DNA of 64,000 nt, from assembly GCF_039909015.1 (NCBI RefSeq), contig NZ_CP150919.1, positions 2,084,501-2,148,500 of the forward strand, written 5' to 3'. Position 1 is the first letter of the stretch. Every line of letters begins with the position of its first letter. Under the pieces are notes generated by a model. It was not told the DNA's origin. It saw only the letters and a list, made by a program, of their open reading frames with translations, and did not search any database. This DNA comes from Pseudomonas grandcourensis. GTDB taxonomy: Bacteria; Pseudomonadota; Gammaproteobacteria; Pseudomonadales; Pseudomonadaceae. Positions 37,495 to 46,479 of the stretch are shown one piece after another. The position numbers were made by a program, and so were the translations under genes.

Positions 37495-37528
37495 CCCTGC
37501 CGGAGCGAGCAGGCTCGCTCCGGCAGGG
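37495..37528. terminator. Bidirectional terminator / REP-like hairpin
   Basis: Perfect 15-bp arms CCCTGCCGGAGCGAG (37495-37509) and CTCGCTCCGGCAGGG (37514-37528) between the converging chemoreceptor and GMC genes. The core GCGAGCAGGCTCGC is REP-like; no T-run follows. Confidence 0.75.
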
Positions 37529-37545
37529 CGCTTCAGGGCCCCAGG

Positions 37546-39132
37546 CTATCGAGCGCGCTGGATGTGATCAGCCGCCTTCTCGCCGATCATGATCGCCAGC
37601 GCGTTGGTATTGCTGGAGCACAGGCTCGGGGCGATGGAGTTGTCGGCGACTCGCAGGCCTTCGATCCCGTATACCCGCAGCTCGTTGTCTACCACAGCCA
37701 TCTCGTCCACGCCCATTTTGCAGGTGCCTACCGGGTGCAGCGCAGCGTGGGCCTGTTGACGCACGAACTTCAGATAGTCATCACGGGTGCGCAGCGGCTC
37801 GGCGGGTACGTGTTCACGCAAAATATGCCCGGCCATCGCACTTTGGGACATGATGTGGCGACCGAACTCCGTCGCTTGGATCATGCACTCCACATCAAAC
37901 GGATCGGTCAGGTAGTTGGGTTCTATGGACGGAAAGTCCAGCGGGTCGGCGCTGCGAAGTTGCACGGCACCTTTCGAGCGGGGGCGGGTCTGGCACACGT
38001 TCAAGGTGCAGCCGTTGCCGCCGGGCACGGAACCTACGCCAGCTTCTACGCCGGCACCGGCCATGAAGCAGTACTGCGCGTCCGCACGGTTCTCGGCCAG
38101 CGATGTACGCCAGAATGCGCCACCTTCGACCACATTGGAGGTCACCGGACCTTCTCGAAACAACGCGTACTGCAACCCGGCGGCGAGTTTCCAGTGCGGT
38201 TTTTTGTACTTGTCGTAGCTCAATGGGCGACGCAGTTCATTGATCAGTGAGACTTCGATATGGTCCTGCAGATTCCGGCCGACCCCGGGCAGGTCATGCA
38301 TCACCTCGACGCCTTTCTCGCGCAAGTGACTGGCAGGGCCAATGCCCGACAGCATCAACAGTTTCGGGGAGTTGATCGCCCCGGCACTGACGATGACTTC
38401 GCGTTCGGCCCTGAGCACCCGGCGCTGATTGTTTTCAAGGTATTCAACCCCAGTCGCGCGGCCATGTTCGACCAGGACTCGCAAGACCCGGCAGTTGGTT
38501 TTAACCGTCAGATTGGGGCGCTTTCGTGCAGGCTTCAGGTACGCGACCGACGTGCTTGACCTCAGACCGTTCCTGGCATTGATCTGATAAAGCCCGCAGC
38601 CGTCCTGCACCCCTGAGTTGAAGTCGGCGTTGTAGGCCAGCCCGGCTTGTTGGCAGGCTTGCAGCCAGAGTTTGGTCAAAGGGTGGGTATAACGCTGATC
38701 GCTGACGCCAAGCGGGCCCTGCGTACCATGAGCGTCGTTGCTGAATCGATCGTTGGTCTCGCATTTCTTGAAGAAGGGCAGTACGTCCTTGTAGGCCCAA
38801 CCCTGGGCGCCGCCCGTCGCCCAACTGTCGTAATCGGCCGGTTGCCCACGCAGGTAAACCATCGCGTTGACCGAACTCCCGCCGCCAAGTACCCGCGCCT
38901 GCACCATGGTCGGATTGGCAGGGCCTATATAGTCCGCTGGTGGCTCCCAGGGGTAGCGTTCGACCAGGTTGCCCTGGCTGGTCTTGTAGAAGCCGACCGG
39001 AAGATGAATAAACGGGTGACTGTCTCTAGGTCCCTCTTCCAGGAGCACCACCGAAGCCTGTGCATTTTCACTGAGACGTGCCGCAATGACGCACCCGGCA
39101 GAACCGCCCCCGACCACGATATAGTCGACCAC
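37546..39132 (-). CDS. GMC oxidoreductase, choline-dehydrogenase-like (paralogue 1)
   Basis: A 528-residue FAD enzyme: VVGGGSAGCVIAARLSE at the N-terminus, the second FAD motif LGGGSSVNAMVYLRGQPADYD (about 84-104), VSAGAINSPKLLMLSGIGP (about 249-267), catalytic His in ALHPVGTCKMG and the end motif YGIEGLRVADNSIAP. It oxidises a primary or secondary alcohol; the substrate is unknown. It shares length and most of its sequence with the GMC at 52.1 kb. It follows the ABC operon, from which hairpins separate it, so its expression may be partly independent. Confidence 0.87.
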   Translation of the reverse strand: MVDYIVVGGGSAGCVIAARLSENAQASVVLLEEGPRDSHPFIHLPVGFYKTSQGNLVERYPWEPPADYIGPANPTMVQARVLGGGSSVNAMVYLRGQPADYDSWATGGAQGWAYKDVLPFFKKCETNDRFSNDAHGTQGPLGVSDQRYTHPLTKLWLQACQQAGLAYNADFNSGVQDGCGLYQINARNGLRSSTSVAYLKPARKRPNLTVKTNCRVLRVLVEHGRATGVEYLENNQRRVLRAEREVIVSAGAINSPKLLMLSGIGPASHLREKGVEVMHDLPGVGRNLQDHIEVSLINELRRPLSYDKYKKPHWKLAAGLQYALFREGPVTSNVVEGGAFWRTSLAENRADAQYCFMAGAGVEAGVGSVPGGNGCTLNVCQTRPRSKGAVQLRSADPLDFPSIEPNYLTDPFDVECMIQATEFGRHIMSQSAMAGHILREHVPAEPLRTRDDYLKFVRQQAHAALHPVGTCKMGVDEMAVVDNELRVYGIEGLRVADNSIAPSLCSSNTNALAIMIGEKAADHIQRAR

Positions 39133-39217
39133 TGTTGTGTACCGCCCTGATCAAAAAAAACGCCGGATCATGCTCCTGTGAAAGAGTTGATGAGCCGGCG
39201 CTGACGTTGCTGATAAA

Positions 39218-39239
39218 CCCCTGCCAAATCTGGCAGGGG
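39218..39239 (-). terminator. Hairpin after the ABC transporter ATPase gene
   Basis: Read leftward, CCCCTGCCA pairs with TGGCAGGGG (4-base loop) then TTTAT. A second, longer imperfect hairpin (CGCCGGATCA/TGAGCCGGCG, 39161-39200) with eight T on the leftward strand follows. Together they probably reduce read-through into the GMC gene. Confidence 0.72.
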
Positions 39240-39246
39240 CGATTGT

Positions 39247-40326
39247 TCAAGCAGGTATCACCACAAAACTGTCGGGTTTGCAGGTGAGCGCCACATCCGA
39301 TCCGGGTGGCAGTGCGTGGCTGCCAGGGGTGGGCAGTTGTTGGCATTTGAGGTCGAGGGTGCCGCCAGCCACCGCCACCCGGTAAATGACCCGGTTACCG
39401 ATGAATGACGTGTCCTTTACCTTTCCGGCAAATGCGCCGTCAGCCAGTGGATGCCCCAGCGCAGGCTCAAGACCGATGGTTTCCGGACGGATCGACACAT
39501 TCACCGGTCCGGCGCCCAGGCTGTTTTTGGCGGTGTGCGCGTAGCGGCCGAACGGCAGGTCGACATAGCCGCTGCTGGTACCTCCCATCCCGTAGGTGCC
39601 GTTGACGATATTGGTATCACCGAAAAATTTCGCGGCGAACAAGCTGCGCGGCGACCAGTACATCTCTTGCGGTCCGCCGATCTGCTCGATGCCACCCTTG
39701 TTCAGCAGCACCACGCGGTCGGAGAGAATCATCGCTTCGTCCTGGTCATGGGTGACGTAAACGAAGGTGGTCGATGTCTCTTCGTGGATCCGTTTGATCT
39801 CATTGAGCATGTGGTGGCGGATCTTCAGGTCCAGCGCCGCCAGCGGTTCGTCGAGCAGCAGCACGGCGGGGCGATTCACCAGTGCCCGGGCCAGCGCCAC
39901 GCGTTGCGCCTGCCCGCCACTGAGCTCGGAGATCCAGCGGTTCTTGAAGCCCTCCAGCTGGACCAGCTCCAGGGCCTTGGTCACCTCACGCTTGATCTCG
40001 TCTTTCGGTTTCTTCTTCAGGCGCAGCCCGAAAGCCACGTTGTCGAAGACATCCAGATGAGGGAACAGCGCGTATTTCTGGAACACCATGTTGACCGGAC
40101 GGTGTTCAGGCGCCAGGGACGTGGAGTCCTTGCCATCGATCACCACTTTGCCAGTGGTGGGCTCTTCGAAGCCGGCGATGATGCGCATCAGGGTGGTCTT
40201 GCCGCAGCCACTTGGGCCCAGCAACGTCAGGATTTCGTTGCGCTTTACGGTCAGGTCGACTTTGCCGAGGGCGGTCAGGTTGCCGTAGCTCTTGGATATT
40301 CCGGTCAGTTCAATGCTGTTGGTCAT
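39247..40326 (-). CDS. ABC transporter ATPase, PotA-like
   Basis: A 359-residue ATPase: Walker A GPSGCGKTT (about 38-46), signature LSGGQAQRVALARAL, Walker B LLLDEPLAALD, H-loop VYVTHDQDEAM, then a C-terminal TOBE domain typical of polyamine/iron/opine importers. It follows permease 2 after 5 bp and powers the importer encoded by the next three genes upstream. Confidence 0.92.
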   Translation of the reverse strand: MTNSIELTGISKSYGNLTALGKVDLTVKRNEILTLLGPSGCGKTTLMRIIAGFEEPTTGKVVIDGKDSTSLAPEHRPVNMVFQKYALFPHLDVFDNVAFGLRLKKKPKDEIKREVTKALELVQLEGFKNRWISELSGGQAQRVALARALVNRPAVLLLDEPLAALDLKIRHHMLNEIKRIHEETSTTFVYVTHDQDEAMILSDRVVLLNKGGIEQIGGPQEMYWSPRSLFAAKFFGDTNIVNGTYGMGGTSSGYVDLPFGRYAHTAKNSLGAGPVNVSIRPETIGLEPALGHPLADGAFAGKVKDTSFIGNRVIYRVAVAGGTLDLKCQQLPTPGSHALPPGSDVALTCKPDSFVVIPA

Positions 40327-40331
40327 GGCGA

Positions 40332-41132
40332 TTACTCTGCAGTTTCTGCGCGTTCAAGTTCGAGACGGCGACGGCGCAGGGTCATGACCAGGCCGGCGAT
40401 GACAATGATGGCGATGGTCACGACCAGCATGAACACCGAGGCGGCATTGATGGTTGGGCTGACAGCGCGGCGCATCATCGAAAGAATCATCAGGGGCAAC
40501 GTGGTGTCGCTGCCGGTGACGAATACGGTGATCAGGAATTCGTCCATGGACAGTGCTACCGCCAGGATCGCGGCACCGGCAATCGTCGGGCCGATGATGG
40601 GCAGTGTCACCAGCCAGAATGCCTTGAGTGGTGAGGCACCAAGGTCACGCGCTGCCTCTTCGAACGACAGATCGAAGTACTCCAGGCGTGAACGCACGGA
40701 TTCGACAAAAAACGGAAAGGTGAACAGCGTATGGCCGATGATCACCGTCAGCAGTGAGCGGGGCAGGCCGATCAACGAAAAGAAGATCACCAGCGCGATT
40801 CCCAGGAACAGGCCGGGCAAGGCGATAGGGGCGAAGTTCATGAAGGCAAAGACCGATTTGACGCGTCCTTTCATGCGCATCAGCGCCAGTGCCGAGAATG
40901 TGCCCAGCAGCGTGGTGAGGATGGCCGAGCCCGCGGCGACGATCGCACTGTTGGTCAGGGCCGTCATGAAGTCCGGGCTGCTGAACAGCGCTTCATACCA
41001 TTGCGTGGAGAAGCCTTCGAACGGGAACGACAACGAGGCCGACGAGTGAAAGCTGAACAGCGCGATAATCGCGATGGGCGCATAAAGGAAGAGCATGTAA
41101 ACGTAAGTGAATAGTCTGATCATGGCGGTCAC
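40332..41132 (-). CDS. ABC transporter permease, PotC-like
   Basis: A 266-residue inner-membrane subunit with six predicted helices and the EAA loop EEAARDLGASPLKAFWLVTLP that docks on the ATPase. It resembles PotC of the spermidine/putrescine family. An alternative start (MIRLF) lies three codons in. Between permease 1 (22 bp) and the ATPase (5 bp). Confidence 0.9.
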   Translation of the reverse strand: MTAMIRLFTYVYMLFLYAPIAIIALFSFHSSASLSFPFEGFSTQWYEALFSSPDFMTALTNSAIVAAGSAILTTLLGTFSALALMRMKGRVKSVFAFMNFAPIALPGLFLGIALVIFFSLIGLPRSLLTVIIGHTLFTFPFFVESVRSRLEYFDLSFEEAARDLGASPLKAFWLVTLPIIGPTIAGAAILAVALSMDEFLITVFVTGSDTTLPLMILSMMRRAVSPTINAASVFMLVVTIAIIVIAGLVMTLRRRRLELERAETAE

Positions 41133-41154
41133 CTTGCATTTTTATTGGCGGCGT

Positions 41155-42090
41155 TCAGTCGTGGTAGCGTTTACCGGGCGCTAGGTTGGCCGCCCGCAAC
41201 ACACCCAGCAGCAGCGCATAAACCAGCATGAAGACAATCAGCAGCAGGTAGGCCATCGCCGCTCCCAGCGGCCAGTTACCGACGGAGCGGAACTGGTTGG
41301 CGATCACCAGGCCGGTGGTCATGGCGTCTCGACCACCCAGTAACTGAGGGGTGACGTAGTCACTGGCGGCGAGGACGAAAGTGAACATGAACGAACTGAC
41401 GATGCTCTTGTGGGCCATCGGCATGATCACGCGCCACAGGATGGTGGCACCGCCGGCGCCCAGGTCCGCGGCGGCTTCGAGGTAGTCCTTCTTGATGTCG
41501 CGCAAGCCCGACACCAGCAGCAGAAGGGTGAAGGGCAGCATGATGTGGACGAGTGTCAACACCACCGAAAACTTGCTGAACACCAGCCAGTCCAGAGGTT
41601 GATCGATCAGCCCGAGGTGCATCAGTGTGGAGTTGATCACACCGTTGGTGCCCAGGATCGAGCGCCAGGCATAGACCCGCACCAGGTAGCTCGAGAACCA
41701 TGAGATCAACGCCAGGTACAGGACGGCGTTTGAGCGGGTCCGATAGACAATGTAATAGGCGACCGGGGCGCTGATGATCGTTGACAGCATGGCGGTCCAG
41801 AAACCGTTTTGCAGCGCAATCCACAACGAGTCGTAGAACCCGCTGGCACTCAGGGCCTTCGCATAGTTGGCGAGCGTCGCGGCGGGCTCCATGCTGAAAG
41901 TCTTCGCGGTCCAGAAACTCGCGACCAGCAGCAGTACCGACGGAATGAGGAAGAACACGACCAGGAAGAACAGTGGGGGCGACGCCAGCCAATAACCGCT
42001 CAGGGTCTTTTTGTCGATTTTCACGTGTTTACCAGTCTGCGAATCCCCTTCGTCAAGAATGATGGGCTCGCTGTTGTTGACTACGTTCAT
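41155..42090 (-). CDS. ABC transporter permease, PotB-like
   Basis: A 311-residue permease with a hydrophilic N-terminal tail of about 35 residues, six predicted helices and the EAA loop LEAAADLGAGGATILWRVIMP. ATG 42090 is chosen since an upstream open extension is Arg-rich and unlike the family. Partner of the PotC-like protein. The 212-bp gap to the binding-protein gene contains no gene. Confidence 0.9.
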   Translation of the reverse strand: MNVVNNSEPIILDEGDSQTGKHVKIDKKTLSGYWLASPPLFFLVVFFLIPSVLLLVASFWTAKTFSMEPAATLANYAKALSASGFYDSLWIALQNGFWTAMLSTIISAPVAYYIVYRTRSNAVLYLALISWFSSYLVRVYAWRSILGTNGVINSTLMHLGLIDQPLDWLVFSKFSVVLTLVHIMLPFTLLLLVSGLRDIKKDYLEAAADLGAGGATILWRVIMPMAHKSIVSSFMFTFVLAASDYVTPQLLGGRDAMTTGLVIANQFRSVGNWPLGAAMAYLLLIVFMLVYALLLGVLRAANLAPGKRYHD

Positions 42091-42302
42091 GATGAGTTTG
42101 CCTTTGCTTTTTTGTATCGATGACGAGGGCGCCTTGGCGAGCGCATGCACGGTGTGAGGTGTGCTCTTTCTGAACTGTACGAACGGCATCGACAGGCCAT
42201 TCCATCGCCTCCATCGAGCAGAGAGGCGCGTGCTTGCAAACACGCACCCTCCGGTACAGTTCCCTCAAACAGTCCTTTCAATGCACTGGATTGCCGATGG
42301 CT

Positions 42303-43466
42303 CTAGAACGAGCCTTTGAAGTTTGCCCACTGATCGATCCATTCAGCATAGGTCACATACTTGTCGGAACTCAGGGGGGGCTGGCCGTAGAGTTTCGATT
42401 TCTCGAAAAAGCTATCCAGGTTTGCGTAGTCGAAGGTATTTCTCAGCTCGTCAGGCAGCAACGGTACGGCTTTGGTGTTGACCACGCCGGAGAACATGGT
42501 GGTAGCCATCTTGGCCTGCGTATCAGCCTCGAGTGTCTTGTTGATGAACTCCAGCGCCAGCGGTATGTCCTTTGCCGTTTTCGGGATGAACAAGGCATCG
42601 CACCAGAGGGCCGCACCTTCCTTGGGGACCGACAGCGCCGCTTCTACACCGCGCTTCCTGGTCTCGCTAGGGGTGTTGGCCGACGCCGAGAACACCGCAT
42701 CCACTTCGCCCGACACCAGCAGGGAGACAGCGTCTCCGGACGAGGCTGCAAAGACGCGGCATTGATCACGGTACGGTTTGAGTTTCTCGAAAGCATCGTC
42801 GAATTCGGCACGGGTCAGGTTGGGGAACTTGTCGCCATAGCCGGCAATGATCGCGATGAGTGACCAGTTGGACGTGCCGTCATCCACGAAGGTCAGTTTG
42901 CCCTTCAGTTTCGGGTCCAGCAGGTCCTTGTACTCAACCGGTTTGTTGACGCGCTTGGGGTTGTAGACAATGGTGTTCATGCCCCACAGAAGCGGGACGC
43001 CCCACTGCTTGCCATCCCAGTACCAGCGGCTGCCTTTGTAGAACAGCGGGAGGGTGTTTTGCGCCGAATAGTTGGGGATCTTCGAGGTGTCGATCGCCTT
43101 GAGCAGGCCCATTTCCTGGTAGATGGTCTCGTAGCCCAGCGCGTACATGGTCAAGTCAAGCTGCACGGGATCGGAGCCGGCCAGCCGCGCAGTGATGTCG
43201 TCCTGGTTGCTGGCATAGCTTGAACGTACGGTGATGCCTCGCTGCTTGCGCCATTCGGCCAGCTCCGCGTCGCCGGTTTCACCTTCCCAGCCCAGAATCT
43301 CCAGGTGGCCACCCGCGGCGGCGGCAAATGCGCCCGGCATGAAAGACCCCATGTACAACCCTGCTGCAGATGCCGCAGCCCCCAGCAAGAATGTGCGCCG
43401 CTTCAGGCTAATCGAATCCAGGTCAATGCCGGTTGGTCCATAACCCGTCTCTATTTCTTTTTTCAT
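42303..43466 (-). CDS. Tat-exported ABC substrate-binding protein, PotD-like
   Basis: A 387-residue periplasmic binding protein of the PotD type (GVPLLWGMNTIVYNPKRV, VDDGTSNWSLIAI, SGEVDAVFSA). It has a twin-arginine signal: an unusually long N-region, then Arg23-Arg24 in SLKRRTFLLGAAASAAG and cleavage near AFA-48, so it is exported folded. A tatA paralogue lies 1.8 kb away in the same island. The polyamine family also includes carriers for other cations, opines and sugars-like compounds, so the ligand remains open. Its promoter region carries a leftward TGCG element 346 bp before the start. Confidence 0.88.
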   Translation of the reverse strand: MKKEIETGYGPTGIDLDSISLKRRTFLLGAAASAAGLYMGSFMPGAFAAAAGGHLEILGWEGETGDAELAEWRKQRGITVRSSYASNQDDITARLAGSDPVQLDLTMYALGYETIYQEMGLLKAIDTSKIPNYSAQNTLPLFYKGSRWYWDGKQWGVPLLWGMNTIVYNPKRVNKPVEYKDLLDPKLKGKLTFVDDGTSNWSLIAIIAGYGDKFPNLTRAEFDDAFEKLKPYRDQCRVFAASSGDAVSLLVSGEVDAVFSASANTPSETRKRGVEAALSVPKEGAALWCDALFIPKTAKDIPLALEFINKTLEADTQAKMATTMFSGVVNTKAVPLLPDELRNTFDYANLDSFFEKSKLYGQPPLSSDKYVTYAEWIDQWANFKGSF

Positions 43467-43811
43467 TTCGAGTTCCTGCCTAGGGTGGTAGTGAGCAAAC
43501 GATTAGCGACTTGCAATGGCGCTGGCTCGGCGGGTGATGCCGGGCACATCCTTTTGTATGCAGTCATGTAGATCGGCAGTGTTATGGCCAGCATTGTTTC
43601 CATGAGCTGGGGAGGTTGGCTGCGCTCAAATGTCTGGTTGTGAGCACATTGCGCGGTTGGCCTCCACTGTTCCGATTGACTCTTCCTTGGCTGGGCGACG
43701 CTGCTTTGCTCAGGTTGCAAGGCAAAGACTTGAAGCGACGCGCCCGGCGCTTGATAGGCTCGGCTTGTTGTTTTCATGGATCGAGTATTGGCCTGGCGGG
43801 CAGAGCACTCA

Positions 43812-43849
43812 ATTTCGCAGCACCTTTAAAAGCGACGCACTCTGACGCA
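43812..43849 (-). promoter_or_regulatory. Three-box TGCG element D, towards the ABC operon
   Basis: On the leftward strand: TGCGTCA from 43849, TGCGTCG from 43839, TGCGAAAT from 43819, with starts again at 0, +10 and +30. It is back to back with element B. No gene is visible in 43467-44062. Confidence 0.7.
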
Positions 43850-43925
43850 GCAAAGTGACCTAATCGGCGCAGCAGTCTCTCCCTGACGATAGTTGCTCTT
43901 GAGCGGGGGCGGGGTATCGATCAGC

Positions 43926-43963
43926 TGCGTCAACGTGCGTCTCTTTTGCATGGGGTGCGAAAT
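43926..43963 (+). promoter_or_regulatory. Three-box TGCG element B, towards TPP2-tatA
   Basis: TGCGTCA (43926), TGCGTCT (43936) and TGCGAAAT (43956), 107 bp from the third box to the GTG start. As in element D, the third box continues TTGAG. Confidence 0.72.
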
Positions 43964-44062
43964 TGAGCCGCGCCTTCCCGGGGCGAATACTCCAGAAGTA
44001 GTCCTGAATTGCGGCGAGGTGCATTCGCCCTGACGCCTGCGTCTGTTTGATTGGAGTGTCCT

Positions 44063-45268
44063 GTGAAACTCACTGGTGGCCAGATTGTTGCGAAAGCGCT
44101 GAAAGCGAACGGGGTCGGTTATGTGGCCGGCATGTCAGGTGAAGGCTCGTGGGCCCTGGTGGACGCGTTGCTGACGACAGGCACCGACATCCCGTTCATT
44201 CAAGTCATACAGGAGCAAAACGCAGTCCATCTTGCCGACGGCTATTTCCGTGCCTGCGGTCGTCCCATGGCTGTCCTGCTGCCGGTTCCGCTGGCTGTTT
44301 CCAAGGCTCTAGGCGCAATGGCGACTGCGCTGGCGGACTCATCGGCCATGCTCGTCATCAGTGGTGGCAGTGCCGGTCACTGGCCTGAAACAATGCCTCC
44401 CGGCGTCTCGAAAGAGCATGTTCGGGTTTCGGCGATTGAACAGTTGCCGCAGGCTCTGCGTCAGTCGTTCGATACGATGTTCAATAGCCGCCTCGGCCCG
44501 GTCAGTCTGAGTATTCCGACGGCTGTTCAGAACACCTCTATTGAGGTCAGTCTGCCGCCGGCTACCTTGCGGGCCAACAGCGACTTGCAACGAACGGATT
44601 CCCGATTGGCCGAGTGTGCAGCCGGTTCAATGCTCGGCGCTGATCGTCCTGCGACAGTGAAGGATCGAGCCTCATGCCCGATCAAGGACAGTGCCAACGA
44701 TGCCCCGCCCTTGATGGTTCAAAGACCCTTGACCGAATTGAAGTCAGTCCTTGAAAGAGATGCGATTGTGGTGGTGGGGGCGGGGAGCATTCAGACAGTC
44801 GTCAGAGAGGTTTTTCCCGCTGATCAATCCCGATGCCATCTCTGCGCCACAAGTGTCGGCACGGTGGGTTGGGCGGTGCCGGCGGCGATTGGCGCGAAGC
44901 TTGCCATGCCGGCGCGTCAGGTGGTGTGTGCTGTGGGCGACGGGGACTTCTTGCAGTCGATGCAGGAGATGGCGGTGTGCGTAATGCACAGTCTTCCGGT
45001 GGTGTTCCTGGTGTTCAACAACAGCGGGTATGTGTCGTTGAGCGATGTGCAAGACTCGCTCAACGAGCAGCATCGGGCCGGAGAATTCAATTTGCCGGAC
45101 GGTAAGCCTTATTCGCCCGACTTCGCGAGCATTGCCAGGAATTTTGGTCTTGAAGCGTGGCGAGTCGAACATGCTTCGCAACTCAATCCAGCGTTTATCA
45201 AGGCGCTGAACAGCAAAGGGCCGTCACTGGTGGAGGTCATCACCGCCCGCAGCTCGCGCGTAAATTAA
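44063..45268 (+). CDS. Short TPP enzyme lacking the central domain
   Basis: A 401-residue paralogue of the TPP enzyme at 31.0 kb. The N-terminal pyrimidine-binding domain (KLTGGQIVAKALKANGVGYV; activating Glu51 in IQEQNAVHLADGY) and the C-terminal diphosphate domain (GDGDFLQSMQEMAVCV...FNNSGY) are kept with all motifs. The roughly 150-residue middle domain is replaced by a linker of about 45 residues (near 185-230). There is no frame break, so this is a shaped protein, not decay. GTG 44063 has GGAG 6 bp upstream. It may act alone or with the long paralogue as a subunit. First gene of an operon with tatA. Confidence 0.8.
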   Translation: MKLTGGQIVAKALKANGVGYVAGMSGEGSWALVDALLTTGTDIPFIQVIQEQNAVHLADGYFRACGRPMAVLLPVPLAVSKALGAMATALADSSAMLVISGGSAGHWPETMPPGVSKEHVRVSAIEQLPQALRQSFDTMFNSRLGPVSLSIPTAVQNTSIEVSLPPATLRANSDLQRTDSRLAECAAGSMLGADRPATVKDRASCPIKDSANDAPPLMVQRPLTELKSVLERDAIVVVGAGSIQTVVREVFPADQSRCHLCATSVGTVGWAVPAAIGAKLAMPARQVVCAVGDGDFLQSMQEMAVCVMHSLPVVFLVFNNSGYVSLSDVQDSLNEQHRAGEFNLPDGKPYSPDFASIARNFGLEAWRVEHASQLNPAFIKALNSKGPSLVEVITARSSRVN

Positions 45269-45295
45269 TCAAGCCGTCAACAGAGGAGTCACGCA

Positions 45296-45529
45296 ATGGG
45301 CATTCTGGACTGGAAACACTGGATCGTCATTCTGGTGGTGGTTGTGCTGGTCTTCGGCACCAGGAAGCTGAAGAACCTGGGCTCCGATGTCGGCGAATCC
45401 ATCAAGGGGTTTCGCCAAGCCATGAGTGACGAGGGCGCGAACAGTGAACGTACGCCATCCTCGGTGCAGCAGGCTGGCGCTGCTGTTGATGCACCGCCGG
45501 TCATCGACGGCCAGCATCGCCAGGTCTGA
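45296..45529 (+). CDS. tatA: TatA/TatE-family translocase subunit
   Basis: A 77-residue protein with the TatA plan: short N-terminus, one membrane helix (HWIVILVVVVLVFG, about 8-21), the FGTRKLKNLG hinge, an amphipathic helix (SDVGESIKGFRQAMSDE) and a hydrophilic tail. TatA oligomers form the export path for folded proteins. No tatB or tatC is nearby, so it would work with the housekeeping TatBC. It lies 27 bp after the short TPP gene. A solitary tatA inside a catabolic island that also has a Tat-dependent binding protein is suggestive. Confidence 0.9.
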   Translation: MGILDWKHWIVILVVVVLVFGTRKLKNLGSDVGESIKGFRQAMSDEGANSERTPSSVQQAGAAVDAPPVIDGQHRQV

Positions 45530-45546
45530 GCATCGCGCAGGCGGCC

Positions 45547-46440
45547 TCAGTCCTGACCGCCCCACACGATAGTGGCGTTGTCGCCGGTCATGTATTCACG
45601 CACTTCCAGCGGTAAGGATTGATCGCTGGGCAGCACGGCGGTTGCATTGCGCAGGTGGTGTTTGCGGATCTTGCCTTTGTCCACCAGCCCCAATGCCATG
45701 CGCGTGGAAAAGGGTTGGCGGAATGAAGAGGACGCCACGCCGGTGACCAATCCATAGAGGAAGCGAATCGGCCGGCGATGCTGCGGGGTCAGGATCGAAA
45801 AGGTCATCTCGTTACGCTGCTTGCCTTCAAAGTCGACCAGGAACAGGCGGTCCCCAAGGAGCAGGCAAAAACCGTGATAGGTGAACGAGTAGCCAATCTT
45901 GCCGCTGCCATCGAGCAACGGGAAACGCTCCACCGTGACGTACTGGACCATCGAATCGGCTCGATACAGGCACGTGACCGAGCGCAGGATTCTGCCTTTG
46001 TAGATCGATGAGTTGTGATAGCGGTAATAGACGCCCAGATAGTCTTCGAGTAAATCGGCCGACTGTTTTGCCAAAGGCAGGAAGTGATTGAATTGCGCCG
46101 AGGCACGCAAGTCCGTCGGTAATTCGTTTTCATACCCTTCATAAAACTTCTTGAACTCGGCGGGAGGGCGAAAAAGATCTTCGGCCTCCATCATGAAGTA
46201 ACGACCGATCTTCTGCAGAATCTTCTGGGAAGGAACATGTTGCCCGACCAGATACTTGTTGAACTGCTGGCGATTGACATCGACTTTGCGACACATGTCT
46301 GCGACCGATCGGCAGGACTCAACGAGCGTGCTCAGGTTCTTTTGCACGTTGGCCTGCAAGTCACCGCGAGCCTGTTGTCGCTCGGGATGCGAGGTGGCGG
46401 CAGTTAACGGCATGGTGACGTGATCTCCTGGGCGGGGCAT
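45547..46440 (-). CDS. XRE-like helix-turn-helix regulator
   Basis: A 297-residue protein. An XRE-type DNA-binding domain lies at about 40-90 (SVADMCRKVDVNRQQFNKYLVG, PSQKILQKIGRYF), followed by about 200 residues with no family I know, containing YKGRILRSVTCLYR and beta-rich segments, probably a ligand-binding part. Convergent with tatA (17 bp apart). It is divergent from the Gfo/Idh gene across a region with a TGCG element and a nest of ATAACC half-sites. It is the best candidate to read the TGCG element, as the LacI and DeoR proteins seem to have other operators. Confidence 0.72.
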   Translation of the reverse strand: MPRPGDHVTMPLTAATSHPERQQARGDLQANVQKNLSTLVESCRSVADMCRKVDVNRQQFNKYLVGQHVPSQKILQKIGRYFMMEAEDLFRPPAEFKKFYEGYENELPTDLRASAQFNHFLPLAKQSADLLEDYLGVYYRYHNSSIYKGRILRSVTCLYRADSMVQYVTVERFPLLDGSGKIGYSFTYHGFCLLLGDRLFLVDFEGKQRNEMTFSILTPQHRRPIRFLYGLVTGVASSSFRQPFSTRMALGLVDKGKIRKHHLRNATAVLPSDQSLPLEVREYMTGDNATIVWGGQD

Positions 46441-46479
46441 TTTTTATCTCTGTCTGGTTAAGCGTAATTGGGTGGAGAA

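Noticed and set aside
39247..43466. Naming the transporter potABCD
   Set aside because: The family is right, but the Tat signal and catabolic island make polyamine uptake doubtful; no ligand residues could be judged.
43467..44062. Small open frames (up to 104 codons) in the ABC/TPP2 gap
   Set aside because: Overlapping on both strands, no ribosome sites, no family features, and they cross both TGCG elements.
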